NCBI GenBank assembly: GCA_964019055.1
Contig: OZ025213.1
Coordinates: 2,420,769-2,484,768, forward strand
Direction: 5' to 3'
Source of the DNA: Anthopleura xanthogrammica
Taxonomy: Eukaryota > Cnidaria > Anthozoa > Actiniaria > Actiniidae
Length of the DNA stretch: 64,000 bases
The position numbers were made by a program, and so were the translations under genes. Shown here piece after piece: positions 12,741-27,700 of this stretch (its first letter is position 1; each line of letters begins with the position of its first letter). The notes under the pieces were generated by a model. It did no database searches, was not told where the DNA came from, and worked only from the letters and a program-made list of their open reading frames with translations.

Positions 12741-15700
12741 TCGAGAACGAAGGACTGTGGTGTTTAGCTTGCGTTGATGGTAGAGAGTTATACGAAAGTC
12801 CTGGTTAAGGCACCAAGCCGTGCAAAGACCCGTTCTCTAGCAATCGAAGCGATCAACTAACTATATCTTACTTACACATGGAGACTAAATCCCCAATAAC
12901 ACATATGCAAGGTTTTCTGAGCGAGATAACTCCGGAGAGGAAGGGGTTATCAGTAAGATACTTCGATTCAGGAGACTTTGTGTACACGTTCGCGATGAAA
13001 TCTCCCAATGTAATCGCTGTGATAGCAGATTGAGCTATTGCTATTAAAACACAAGACTGTTTATACCAATCTATTGTATAGTTGTTTTGAGAAATTAATA
13101 TCAATGGCAGTTTATTTTCAACTCTACCGCCCACCAAACACAAGCAATCGTCAAGAGTTCAGGATCAATTTCGGCGTCAGAACTTCTACGGCGAAATATT
13201 TCTGACTTGTGAACGCGAGCGATAATTTGCAAAGTTCTCAAACAGGAAACCGCCAAAGCTTTGATCTGATATCAAGGGTATATCTAACTCAAATATACGG
13301 TCTCAAGGAACATTTTAAAGATCGCCATCGCTTGTACAAGGCTCTCCTTGCGTCAAACTGTCTAACGTGATTCAACAATAGGGTTTGCTTTACTAGACTG
13401 ATACATAGATAACCTGACTAGTATCCCGATAAACGCCAAATACATACAAAGATCAAGTTCATATTTTGATTACAAAAACTAACTCTAAACTTCCTGAGTT
13501 CTTCACGGCTTAGTAATTACAGTGCTAAAAGAAAACACTTTGTTTGGGTTTCACTCTCAAAACAAAGAAACACCTCTAAGGTGTAAATATCACCAAACTA
13601 AGGATGAGTATCGGCCTAGATATCACGCTCTTCAAAAGATTGTTATCTTAAGCGAAAAGCGGCCAGGGAAAAACTCAATGGTTTATATCTGTCAAGTTGC
13701 ATCTAAAAAACCTACTCTGCAAGGAGAAATAATTCCCATATGAGAGTACTTTCTCGGCGGTAGGTAACAGTCTCATCGTTGGAGGCCCATTTGACGCCTT
13801 TATCCATTTAGTGCTTGTGTCTAACTGTTAGTTTGACAAAAACCAGTTACTAGCTCTTCTTACTGAAATACCACAGAGATTTCGAAAGAATTACTAGAGT
13901 CTACGCTGATATACTAGTTTATAAGTCGATATTTATTAACTTCTTGCACTTAGAGAGACAATAGAACCGCTAATACCAGAATAGGATTCCAGCCTTCATG
14001 ACAAGTCAAATTGATGAGAGTTTTCATCTCCGTTTGTGGATCGGGTTAAGGCAAATCATTTTGGCCTGTCTGACGGTGCCAGCGGATGCTTAACAGGGTT
14101 AAACGGTTGGTCACTGGGTATTTTGCTAAACCGTCTGCTTTTTGTTAGAGAGAGTCATTAAGACTGATGAAATGTAACAAAAATGTCCTACAAGAGGTTT
14201 GAGTTACAGGAAAACCATTAAAGCCAAACTAGAAAAAGAACGGTGCATAACAAAAAGGTTTCTTAATCCTAGCCAGGATATTCCGCTCGGGAGAGACTCG
14301 GCTATTTAAAGATTAGTAAATATTTAGGATCAACCGCAATAATTTCATCTTTATTGTTAAGAACTTTGCTCATCTGGTTCGCATTTCTTAAAACTTACGG
14401 AAGGACATAATCCAAGGAATACTGCGATGTTCTCTCATTAGCGGTGAACACCTGAAACAACATTGCAAAGAATACCGATAACGACGCTCATCCAGAACCG
14501 CTCGCTATATCTCTCACTAAATGGATTTTTTTACTCTTAAGAACATCTAATTATGTCTTTCATTCTTCGCTCACTTAATCGCCTTGACTGACGAGCTCAA
14601 GAGTTAGAAACACCAGCCTGCGGTTACCGTGTAATGTACTTAGAGAAACCCGCGTAAACTACTTTGCGAAAATACAAAAATTTGTACATTCTATTTGTAC
14701 GGAAGTACAATACATGATTTAGTAATTAAGGCCAAACTTCTGGCTCCCGAAACCTCAGAAATGCGGTCCTTTTTTGTTAATAGGCAGAAATAAAGCGAAT
14801 ATCATAAGCTTTTCTCAAATTAGTATTTATAAGAACTTAGGAAATACCTTTGGTAGACGACAGACTGTTTAGCATGACAATGAAGTAGAATTTCTAAGTC
14901 TTCTCGAATAACCAAATGCCGATAGGACAACTGAAGTAGACTCGGATCAATGAGAATATCCACAAAGATCTGTTTGTAAATACCATAAAACTCAAAAAAT
15001 TAAAAAATAATTCCTAAATTTGCTGTACAATTGAGGACAATATTGATAGCATCTTTGGCTGTTTCACTCACTTAGTTTTTTTATGACAAGAACGCTCAAA
15101 AATCAAGGATGTTAATAAAGAACCCCACTCGCTTCAAGATAAGATGCGAGTCAAGTCAAACAACCTCTTTTATTGTCAAACCTTTCTTATCAGTTTTGTC
15201 AATTCCAGTCTTCCAAAACTTATTATTTTTCGGCTTCTAGCATAATGATTCCGGTATCGAAGTTCCTGCGAACTGAGATTGTGTAACTAACAATTTTTTT
15301 CTACAGGAGCTCGAGACCAAAGTTAGACTATAAGCATCAGTGCTGACTTCAAAAGACAATTTCTGAGTTCTTTTATCGATATGATTTTGATTAAGGAGAA
15401 TTTTTGATTTTAACTTTGTTGAAATTAACTTTCAAAGATTGAAGAATTTAATTAAGCTTTCTTGTTGTTTCAGATGAAGTTGGAGATTGGATGTGTTCAA
15501 GTCAAAGATAGCGTAGCAGATAAAACATCAAGCCCTCAGAGAAACACTAAATAAAATAAGCTTAACAGAACAATTGTTCTAAGTTCTCACTACAGCACGA
15601 ATCAATCTATAAAAAGGAAATAATTCATCGCCAACTGACAAGATAATATATGAAGATTAATGTACTTTTGGTAAAGGAACGCGCTTTGAAGTGGACACGG

Positions 15701-18700
15701 GTGATGTAAAGCTGAGCTAAAAATCGTTTACTTTGCTCTTGACTGAAAGAGCTTCGTTTTTCAAAAGAATATATCGATCACGTTCCCAGCACGACAGTAA
15801 AATATCTGCTACCTTTTTCTATTCTTTATAAAGTAGGATCTCCCACAGATGAGCAAATAAAAGGTAAAAAATTGGAAGAATTTTGAGAGGGAAAAATCAA
15901 GCTGACTCGCGCTTGTTAACGGATTTTTAGCAACACAAAAACTACTGAGCGAGAAAGAACGAGTTTTTATTTTCGGAAATTTGTTTAAGTTTAAATAAAG
16001 GTGTATACGTTTAACGGTATCTTTCTTTGTTCTAAAACAGTGTTTGCACGCCTAAGGGGATTTTAGAGAACGGTCCTCAAACCTAACATGCTTATTATTA
16101 ATAGCCTCATTTCCCAGAAAATGCATTATGTGAAGCACCGAGTTACTTAGGAAGACGTTGATGTACAAATTAATTTTTTTCGGAAAGACAAGGTCGTGCT
16201 TGAAGCATTAAAATCGGTTACAGATGAGTTGGCAAGCCTCTTGACTACTAACACAGCTAGACGATTAGACGCTCGTGTGCTCAAACACCGGCAAACAACA
16301 CGTAGAAATCTGGAGTCTTTATCTGTTATTTTCACTATCAATACTCGCTCTAGTGACCTGAAACTCTTTCTTTCTTCCTTTTTATTGTTGTCCATGAATA
16401 CAAGCAGGCTAATAAACGTGGTACGCCAACTCAGTAGCTAGTTACCACCGCACTTGCTGGCGACTAAATACTCGTGCGTAGGGATAGAGATGAGTTTCTG
16501 GTGAACTGAATTCAATTTAGACAACCTCAACAGTAAATCCATCAACCACTACCCCTCCTGCTCGAGTATTAAGGCGAGTGGGTCATTTTATTTTATTTCA
16601 TAAGAAATTCTTGGAAGGTCAGGTTGGCGACGAACAGTCGGCTGGCGGTACCTTTGTTATACTTGACAAGCGCGATGATGTAGCGAAGCTTGCACCCTCA
16701 CTCCCGCAGCTTTCCATTGCAAGACAATATATTTACTTAGCAATAAAAATTAAACAAGACCAGTAAAGAAAAGCAAAGACGGGTTGACTAGTGGTCTAGA
16801 TGCTCTTAGTTAACTCGATGAGATCCCGATCGTGGACCGGAAATACCTTGGACTTAAATCTGAGGACCTGATCCAGAGCTCTGGCAAGGTTTTAATAGAG
16901 CTTAAGGGACCCAAAGTCGAGTCCCCTCTAGTACTTATCAATCAATGTATCTAAAATCGATAATTGCATAATTATCACATTTCTGGATCTAAGCTTGATA
17001 CAAGATGATACGATGATTGTACCTACCGGGATAGCGACCCGATGCCTAAGCAGGCAACACAGAAGACAAATTCACCTCTCTCTATCTCGTTTTGAGCGTT
17101 AGAACCCGCCTTTTACTCCCAAGGCCACATACAGCAATGTGGTGGTTTGCACCCCAGAATTTATTCCTAAATAGAATGCTAAATAATTCATTATTTGTCG
17201 TCTATTTTCAATAGCTTTCACCTTTTCATTCAGTGATTTTCTATTAATAATTGTTTGCTCTATCAGTGTTTGGAGGTAAATATTTCACACTCTTTGATCA
17301 CTTTAAAACGGAAACAATTGCGTAAAGTGTGAAAATTTTCCAACTTATTCTGGAAGTGCGAATTTTTTAGGAAAAGACATTGGCAAACTGTAAACTATTG
17401 TTCTCTTATTGAAAGGTTTTAGCGGGGATATTAATTTTTGATAACTATGGTTATCCTGCCCTATTTCGCTCTAATTGAGTCAGAGTAAACCTACTTTGGT
17501 AATATTGTAAAGATGTATGAGTTGCTGTCAGATGGTGGCGAGTTTTATCTGTGAGGACAGCACCACAGACGGATCTAGCTCTAAAAAGTTATATCCCTCT
17601 GATAATGGCGTACAACCATGCGTATCTAGAACTACTTGTAATTGGTGATTATCCAACCAAAAAATATTATTCTGTCTCCTTCATGCCTACGACTAGCGGA
17701 GCCTCAAATTCGCCATCCAAATATGCACCTTGAAACGAGTGACATGAAATTTGCCTCAACGCGACCACTAAAACCCTCAACAATTAGACGAGCGGTTTGC
17801 GAAAATTAAGGCGAGTGCATCTGCAAGTATTAGTGATATGAGTAAGAGCTGTCTTCGGGCTTGTAATGAAAAAATACTCGTAATTTTACAAATGGAGGTT
17901 GCTTTGTCCAGTGCGTGACAGTCCATACATAAATGATGAAGGCAGCCATGATGGTCTAACACAGTTGTAATGGTTCTATAATAGGCTTTCCACAAACATA
18001 CAAGCAGCTGTAGATCATGCCACGAGTCATTCACTCCATTCAACCATTTTACTACGAGCGCGATTTCGTACGCTGTTTGTGCTGCTACGCCGAATTCTGT
18101 TATGACCAAAATGACAGCCTAAACACACGTTAAATAATCCTGTGACTTGTGATTACCAAACAAACACGATTGTCGGAACTGAGATATTGGATTATCAAAA
18201 TCACTTAACGATAACGTGGACAGATTCAATAAAATTCGGGGGAGCGATGTATAGGTATTTACGAAATTGTCTTGTTGTTTCTTGGCCAGAACACTGTGAT
18301 ATCGAGATAAACCTATCAAACCCCTGGTGTGTCGAATACTGATACACCAATTTTCCTTGATGTGGATGATTAAAGTGGAGTCAAAATGCATCTTTTTGTG
18401 CTACGGCTCGAGAAGCCGCGTAAATTCATTTTGTTATGAGAATAAAGGCACTAAAAGGAGATGAAATGTAACAGCTAAGAACTACTAGAGGCATGTGCTG
18501 ACTGCCACTCATCTAACACACTCTGAGTACACTCACTTGCATTTGACTTTTCATCAAGGGCAAGTAACAGTGAACCTGCTGTCAAAAGTACAACTAGTGG
18601 AGAATTCTACAGAATACCAACTCACCTTACAGAATAAGAAAGCTACCAGAGAGGACAGAGCAGAAGGAACAGTGAATAATTCACTAGTAGGTTGTGTTTA

Positions 18701-21700
18701 AGTGTGAAGGCTAGAGTTACATGCTATTTATAAGATTTTTGTGTTTGGGCGCCGATTTGGCGCCACAAGACTCGGTCTAATTCAGTGCTTTGTCTAAGTC
18801 CGGCACATGCTTTGCTATGCCGACTACCAGGCACGCAAGATGTAGCTGAAATTTTCGCTTATAGCACAGATTTTTTCCCAATCTTGGTCCCCAAAGGCTA
18901 GTCTCTAGGAAAGTGGACAAAATGGACCACAGTCTTAATGCTATGCACTTCCATTCATGGCAAACTCACTCACGGATAGCGAGAGAACCTTGGCGCCGGG
19001 TTCTTGTGTTGAGCCGAAAATGGAATTTTGATCAAAATCCAAGGTCCATGTGAAGAAATCTGTGAACAAGCAACGTTTCTCGACTGGGTGCGAATGAGTT
19101 GCAAAAATCGTCGTACGTGTAAAAAGAAACACTTACTTGAACACTCATTGGCAGCTACACGTAAAAAACACTCGCAAAGACCTTTGTTGACCTGTCATTC
19201 ATCGGAAATCGAAAATGTTGCCGATGACATGGAGTAAGCCGTACACGCAACCATAACCAAACCATATTCTTCAAGTCAAGCATCCCTCAAAACCAGAGAT
19301 ATTTAGATTTTTCTAACCAAATATGACCAGTCCTAAACGACTTCATCCGTCCTTCTATTTATGTCCTTCCGGTCAACGAAAAAAAATCAAATTAAGAGTA
19401 TTTAATCGTTGTAGGGTCTAATGGTTTTCCAACGAACTCTTAGAACTCCCAAAAGTTTTTTCTCTTGGCCCAAAGACCGAAATATTAAATTAAGTGTCAA
19501 AATCATAATTCAATTTTACCCTTTTTGTGTAGGGTTATTATCAGTTTTGGGGATACCAATTAGCTAAACAGTGGAAAATAAATTGTATTTGGAGGAAAAT
19601 TCGTCTCTTATCAATTTGACCATCAATGGCCTACCAACCCCGAAGTTTGATCAAAGAACAAGTGAATCAGATTTCAAAAACCATTTCACTCGAGATGTGA
19701 ACGTCGAGAAATCAAAGTAGGCACGAGGAGATTAAGGTCCAAAAACCCATGAAACACTGAATCGAGAGATTGAATTGTTTGATCTTCATTACTTTTACTA
19801 CTTTTCTGTGCATCTGTCCTCTCCAGAACCATTTTCCCTAAGTGTTCAAAATTACGTTCAAATATGGACCTGTGGTCTAAATTGAAAATAACAGAGTTCT
19901 ATTATAATTGCTCTCCCAAAAAAGTAGAAAATACCAAATTAATAAGATAATACTAATTTCGCAAACATTTTGTTTACATAATCAAAGTAAGACATGTTTC
20001 TGACATCTGGGAGTCGGAACAACGCATCGTACTTTATATAGTCCCCAGGTATAACGACACTCACGTAATGAGATCCTTCTCTTTTGACATTGATATGTAA
20101 TAGATTGAAAATTGTTCGAATTACAATTCTAATAATCGAGACTACAGACGCCATTAAGAAATTTTGTGCATTTAATTTCATACCAGCCTACTCACTCCAC
20201 GATCAGGCGGGGTTTCCTTGACAGGATCACACACCTAGAACGTTCCTTCACTGAAAACTCGCGCTAATTTCGGAAGACGTAATAAACTGTCGTCGTGGAT
20301 GTCAAAATACGATCATCTGTAGTATACCACAAAACAACCTCTCTCCTCAGGGAGACCCTGATGGTTTTGGAGCAATTATTTGAAGCATATTTTACGAGGT
20401 TTTAGATCTTTCCAATTAAGAATAAGAACGTAGATCATTTAACGTGGTTTTTTAAGCTTTCAAGAATATTTTCTTTTAATATTAAGTAAGTTTAAGACTT
20501 TTGTTTTGCTTTTTTATAGATTATTGATCTTTAAATAGAAAAGAATAGTCTTAAAAGTATGTGGTTTGAGTTTACTAGTCGGTTGTAAGCACGTCTGATA
20601 AAATTGAAAAACCAGGAGATCCTAGAGTTTTCACGAAAATTTCTCAACCTTAAAAGTCTACTTAAACTATCAACGTAGAAGGAAAAAAAGAGTTAATTTA
20701 GAGAGAAAAAAGTATTGAAAAAATGTATTGTTAAATTATTGTCTGGAATCTTCAACGTGAGAATTTTTTAAGAAGTCACTTTAGGAATAAAATCACCGAG
20801 AATAACAAATAAGTAAGATCCAAAAAACCATGTATGTACCACACAATGACAGCCCTTGATTAAGTCAATCTCAGTTTCATTGGATTTACACATGATTTGA
20901 TGTTCTCCTAAGATAGGATATGTTATTCCTTCTTCAAGATAAAGTTCGCTCTTTGAATCAACTGCTTGTTAAACTGCCGTATGAAAACCAAGTATAAGGT
21001 TGTTATTGTGCTCATAAAATAACAAGGACCACTATTCGAACCCCCTTAAGCCTTTATCTCTGATAAAACCTATTGATATTTCAGCTTCGATTTCATAATA
21101 TAAGTTGGGAATCTCACCTCAAGATTGATTACAAAGTTTTTCCAAAAAAATTAGGTCGATTTGGAAGTTTTGTTTTTGTAGGTTTGTGCTTTTGGTTCAA
21201 GTGCTTCGTGACTCCAACAAAGTCTTGCGCATCGAGAATGTCAAAACTAAACACGTCCTTACATCAATATCAGAAATCACAAAAAAAAATTTCTCATGCA
21301 TAAAAATAAGAGAAATTCTTTGTTAAGTTATAATTTAAGAGACCAACAGATAAAACTGAGATTAAAGGCTATAAACACAGAAAAATGGATAAAGGTTTGA
21401 TGCTTACTTGAATTGCGAGTTGTTTGATATCTTCGTTCCGTCTTGTGGGATGTAGCTTCGCGAACTGAATTCCACCCGCAGTTGGTTGGCCTTAAATCAT
21501 GAGAATCGATTAACTCCAATAAATTGATTCATTTTAGAGTTACTTATAACGCAAATTAACCAAATTAAAATAGAGCTCATTAGTATGCATGGGCATCGTC
21601 TGTTTATTGGGAGATGAACAGAAGAATTGGGCCAACGAAAGCTCATCACGTGATATTTGAGCAAGCAGATGGCTCACAGCGGTCGTAATACTTAGCCTTT

Positions 21701-24700
21701 TTGAAGGGTCCACAGAAACGCAATAATGAACAAAAAATTAATAAAAGTTTAGAGAGAAAAAAGGACAAAACGATAGAAATGTAATAACGAGGTGATTCTA
21801 AATAGAAATCCATCGAAGTTTCAAGAAAAACTCACTCGAAATTTCATCCAATCCACTTCGAAAAGCTTTTAATTCTTAATTTCCCAAGAAGTTTGCTTCT
21901 AAGTTAGGATCTCGGGATAACAAATAAATGAAAGTTGGACTTTTGTCGAGTCTTATCTCTACAGAAGAACTGGCCGGAAAGAACTTTGACTGAAAGGCAT
22001 TTTTCATCTACAATCGAATTCGAAAAGATAAAATGGTATTTTCTATTTACCGGCTCTATGCAGCAAATTATTTTAAGCCAGTTTTTTTTTTCAGTTTTCT
22101 TCGTTTTCTTTAAGAGATAAGATGGAGATAAAAAAGCATATTTTATAATGTCTTCACATGTTGGATAGTAATGAGAATGATATATGCCCTAGTCTGGCTT
22201 GTTGCAATAGCCCAACTACGTATGTCAGTAAGGATGAAGTCGATTCCCAATAACAGTCATTCTAAGCCATTTATGATTTGTATATAATTGCCAGCCAGAC
22301 TTTTTATGTTCCTTAAACATCCCATTGGCTTAAAAAAGACCGAAAACTAAAACTAAAATATCCAATGAACTCGTTATTCTCCGCCCCGTTAGCTCTAAGT
22401 TCATTTATTGTTTTCTGGCCGAGTTACTGTTTTTCCTCATCCATTAGTGGCGATATATTAGGCAAGCAGTGCATGACTTGAAAGTTTATGGAATCGGACG
22501 AGATTTGTAATCTGTTAATCGGTAAACTGAAAATGGCAAGTTAAAGTCTTGTATATCTATCTGGCTGATATCAGTAAAGCAATATTATAATAGCATTTTC
22601 AGGTGATAGAAAAGCTATTGGAGGTTTAAAAATGTGTGAAAAATGGAAGAGAGGAAGTGATAGGATTCCTGACTAATAATAACAACAGCAAAACGAAACG
22701 GTAAGAATAAGCGAATGAGAAGAAAATACTTTTGCATTTTTATTGTCATCAATCCCGAGTTCTGACCCTGCATCATCTCAGTTTACTCCAAATATTTATT
22801 CAATGCCTTCGTGTATTATTACCACTGCGCAATTTTGACTTCAAATCCACAATCATAACGGAAAAGAGGGGCAAGTTTTTTTTCGGATAAAACTACTGAA
22901 CGCTACCAGAAAAACTGATTCAAAAAAGATCTTCACAAATACATACGCGCAATCCTCTAAGACAAATTCATGTCAATATTTTAAAATCGCACGAATTTTG
23001 CTAAACATTTGTCTTGATTGTGAAGGTGTAAATAGAAGAGACGCTGCTCTTTTTCAGCGCTTCAAGACACGCTTTCGCTGACAAGCTCATAGACCCGCTA
23101 AATGAGGAAGAAATGCGAGTGTAGTCGGAAAGAAATACGTTGGATCTGGAATATCTTCATTATCATGTTATGGTTAACGCTGAAAAGTGTTGAAATCTAA
23201 TCCTGACAGAATGAGATCAATAGCTCGAATCTCAGTACTGATAATACGCAATTGAAGTCGCAGACGAAAAAGGGATAAGTTTGTGCTTTTACCTTGCAGA
23301 ATTTGAGCAGCAGAATATTAGTGATCTTACAAGACAACTGCCGAAGCGAATGTGGTTATTTTTGAGCATCAACCTTCGAGGGTTTTGTGAAAAAATAGTC
23401 TTGGACTACGTTGAAATATTTATGTTTTCAAAGGAATCATAATTTATTTCTAATGATGTTACATCAAGTCATTTTAGGACCGTTTGTATTCAAGACAATG
23501 TCGACGAGTTAAATTCCAATCCAGCCATTTTAGGGAATTTTTTTCTCGCAGTTGAAAAATATCAAATGAACAAAAACATCTGTTCTAGATCCTCAAACCA
23601 TGTATAAAACATAATAAAAAAACAGATTCAACCTGTGTTCAAAACATAAAAAATCCCAATCGAATCATTATCACACACAATGAAACTGTACAGATAAAGG
23701 TGCCGAACAAGACGAATACCTTATGACCTTAACTTTCTCCCCTCAAAAAAAGAGCACATCCTAATTAGTTAATTTTCTTATTATTATTTCGTTAAATTTG
23801 TAATAAAGAGCATTGTTATTCTTATTACCTTTTTTCGATTCTTTTAGACGTGGTTTGCCGCGGTAGTTCTTGGTATAGTAGTACTTACTTTAGTTCACCG
23901 CACACTCTTTAAACTTCACTTCACTTCAGCTCTTGGCTGATCTCAAAAACTCGACACCGCTTTATTTAAGGCCTGTGACACCATAGTGATTCTGATTTGT
24001 TTATTGTAACAGGGTGCGGTTATGTACTATTATATAGTATTATTATTATCTCAGTATACTTGTACTCATCTCAAAATCTCCTATCGCCAAGATTTTTGGA
24101 GAAAGAAAGAATATGAGTAAGTGAAAATATTTCCCATATACTTTTTTGTTTTCCTTTTTTTTCGCTTTTAGTGTGCCGGAGATATTAATTGAGCCTTGTC
24201 CCAGCCGAAATGGACACTCATTTTCTTCCCACGAAATTGGAACTGATAAGATCGAACTTGCATTAATTTTGATGAAGGAAACGTATTCCCAATACACTGC
24301 CGATGCCACAGATTCTTCACTAGATACGAGGTCTGTTGTGACGGTTTGGAAAAGGGGTTTCGTAAACAATTCGGCAAGCAAACTTGACTTCCGGAAATAA
24401 GTCCCGTATTGAAGTTTTGAAGCGCCTTCAACTGTAGTTTGGGTGCTCTTTGCGCTATCACTTCATCAGTACTATCTCTTATCTCTGTGGGAGATGGAGT
24501 TCATCTTGAAAAAATTGAAGGTTTGAAGAAAGTAATATCTCAAATTTCCTGTATTTATTTTGCTTTTCCGCGCTTTTAGAGTTAAAAACTTTAGGACTGA
24601 ACAATGGCATTGCCTTGACCTAAACTGACTAAGAGAACATTGCTTTTTTCAGTTCGTAATACCGTTACAAAAATCTTCTTTAATTTTACTCTTTGGTCGA

Positions 24701-27700
24701 CATAAACTTTCTTTAAGACAAACAAGGAGAATTCCCAAAACACGCAACCACTAAAAGATTGATGAAATTAGTTTTTTTCGCGTGGATTTGTTTAGCAACA
24801 ACAACAGAACAGACGAAAAACTCCCAGACAATTTAGAAAAACAGTTATCGAGTTTTATGATGTTTTTTTTGATGGTTAGAAAGACAGCTGATGTTGATAG
24901 TCGTTCTATCTTTGCTTCTGCCAGCAGAGCTGCGTCTACCACATCAATATTCACACCTCGGGGATCATAGATCTTTTCTGATATGAGTAATGCTTTTCAA
25001 GAACAGTTCTTCTTATACGTAAATATTTCATAAATGCACGCCTAGGTATGACATCTTGTTAACATCTTGTGTTACCAAGGTTTCACCTGACCGCTACATT
25101 CAATACAACATCAACAGACTCCACTACTTTGAAACTTAAAAAGACGACTCGTTTTTAAATTAATTCTTTCCTCTTCTCTCTCTCTCTCTTTTTCTGAGAA
25201 TGAATGAGAATATTGTACTCATCAATCATGATAAGTTTGTTAGAAAATATTGCCAATATTATGAATCAAACACGAACAACTTTTCATCAGGCTCAGATCG
25301 AGCGATAAGAGATAAAACATCATTTGTTTTTTTCCCTATAGCTAGTTTTTCTACCCTTAGTATTACCACTTTGATTGACATGAACCTTACTTTAAGTCTA
25401 GATAACGCGATTGCTCTTTGAGATTGAGAGTCCCCATACATTTAGAAACGGAATGCCTTTTACTTTAGAGTATTTTGGGCACAAAAAGCTGAATTATGCA
25501 AAACTGCCCTGATTTTTCTCTCCATTTTTCCGCTACTCCACTGAGTACGAAAACAAAGGTTCACAGAAATTGGCGCCAAAGCTGTGTTCCTCCTGCCCTT
25601 TATCTTAATCACTTTTTGAGGCTTCACGTCTTTGATTATAAACTGAGATCATGGAAAGAATAACGGGCAAATTGTCAGTCCTGGTCAGAACTGCGCGTAG
25701 CAGTGATTCGATATCTATGATTAGTGGCGATTTCATTGTAGTTATTTTAAAGAGCAAGTCGATCAGGCTAATGGGTTGTACGCATTAGTGACAAATCATG
25801 TATGCATATAGATCTTCGAAACACCGGATCCATCTATAAACACTAAAGAATCAACCCGATAAACCACCCTAGATTCACATTTAATAAATATAGAGAAATG
25901 GGACATGAAGCTGTCACTAGTCCAAAAGCCAGGAAAAACAGCCGAGTGCATTTTGTAGCCAAAACACGATGACGAAATGTGTCTCTACAATTCCTCCCAC
26001 GCTCACTTAGACTTTGTTTTCCACGACAAACTCACCAAAATACTAACAATAAAAAAATACAGAAATACGAACATTGAGGGGCCAGAGTTCATTTTTAGTT
26101 TCATTGTTATATAAAAAGATTGTTGCTTAAAAACAATTGCGTTTCCTTTATAATTTAACCCGTGTCAGTCAAACTTCAAGTAAAAACGCGAGGGGGTAAA
26201 AATTTACTGACCTAGATCGATATTGGTGGGATTTTATTTCCAATTTCTGTTGCATGCTATTGCACGTAACCCTTCAATAAACATTCCCTCAATACTTAAA
26301 CTATTTGTACTTAAAATTCATTTAAGGGACTAACACGGTCAAGAGCACTGTAAATAGACCATGTTTTGTTATCAGAGTACAGACTGTGAACCAAGGTATT
26401 TTTTCTCGCAGAGGTCACTTCATGAGACTAAATCAAAACTGTACTCCATCTTCTTCCAAACACTGACAATGTTGTTGTTATTAATTACTCTAGATATTCC
26501 TCTCCCCAAAGAGCAGGATTTCGTTGCTGTAAAGTATTATTCTAACCTAACGACCCCTTAATACAATATTTGCTTTTCTCCGAGTTTTGACCATTTTGTA
26601 AGCTGACATACTCTTTGGAAGATGGTCTTTGATCTGGTTTAGACCGACCTTGAAGTAAAACTGTTACAAAAAGATCATTTTGATGGGGACTTGTTTTGTT
26701 ATCTACAGTTTAAACGTGTTTTCAAAGGGCTCTGGCTATCAGATATAATCTTTTTTTGTCAGTCGAAAATAAAATATATCGCTCTTGTATAATCATATTG
26801 CTGTGAGGGCTGATCAAAAGGGGGACCATCTTTATGACATGGTCGTGTTATCACAAAGTCCTGCATTGATTGAAGATCCAGCAATTCAACGTATCGCTAA
26901 TGCTCTGGGCAGATAACTATAAAATCGTGCTAAGTAACAGTCGAGAAAGTTTGTTGGTTTGTTTGAGTAGCTTTAGTTAATCCTGTTTATTTGTCATCTT
27001 ATGTTTTCATGTTCGAAGATGAAGGTCATCGGCCATTATTCTGCCAAATCAACAAGAATTGAACGTAATGCCTCGTGAGCTATCTGCGAATCTCACTGAT
27101 TGATTCTATAGCAAAAACATCGCCCTAACCTTAACATTGACGTTATCAAGCCAATGATTTCTTTTTCCTTTCTTTTTGATATGATTGCCCCGTGAGAACT
27201 ATTTCCTCTACCCCTAACATTGTTTCAGAATCGCAACTGACAAGAAAAGCTTACTGCGTCATCAGAAGATTGACAGAAAAAGTTGAACCCAGGAATAGCG
27301 CAAATCAAAACTATCTTTAAGCAAGTTAGAATTTTCCTACTCGGAATTTTTTCTCTCCGTGTAGTTTTACTTTACTTGCTCGCAAGCGTGAATCGTATTA
27401 AGTTGGCTTAAAGTGATAAGGTGTCACTCCAAAGTAAACACTGAGTCAGTCCCGTCGACTCGTTCGGCAAAGATTCATCAAATCAGTAAATGATGGTCGA
27501 TATGATTGGAGTTCATTCACAGGGCAAGGCTATCTTCATTGTTTACAACCACTGATATGAGCTGATAATCTGACTGAAAATAATTGACTAAACGCATCTT
27601 AATCGAATGGCAAAACATGATTCTGGAGCAATTCAAACATCGTGATTGAAACCCGGGAAAAAAATATAAAATCCAGTTCCAAACTCTCATTCAGTTTCAC

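Noticed and set aside
16147..16441. Overlapping frames on both strands with similar length
   Set aside because: Mutual shadows of the same sequence, no motif and no splice signals in agreement.
24046..24461. Several overlapping 85-110 codon frames near 24.2 kb
   Set aside because: No transposase, polymerase or other domain signature; no terminal repeats around them.
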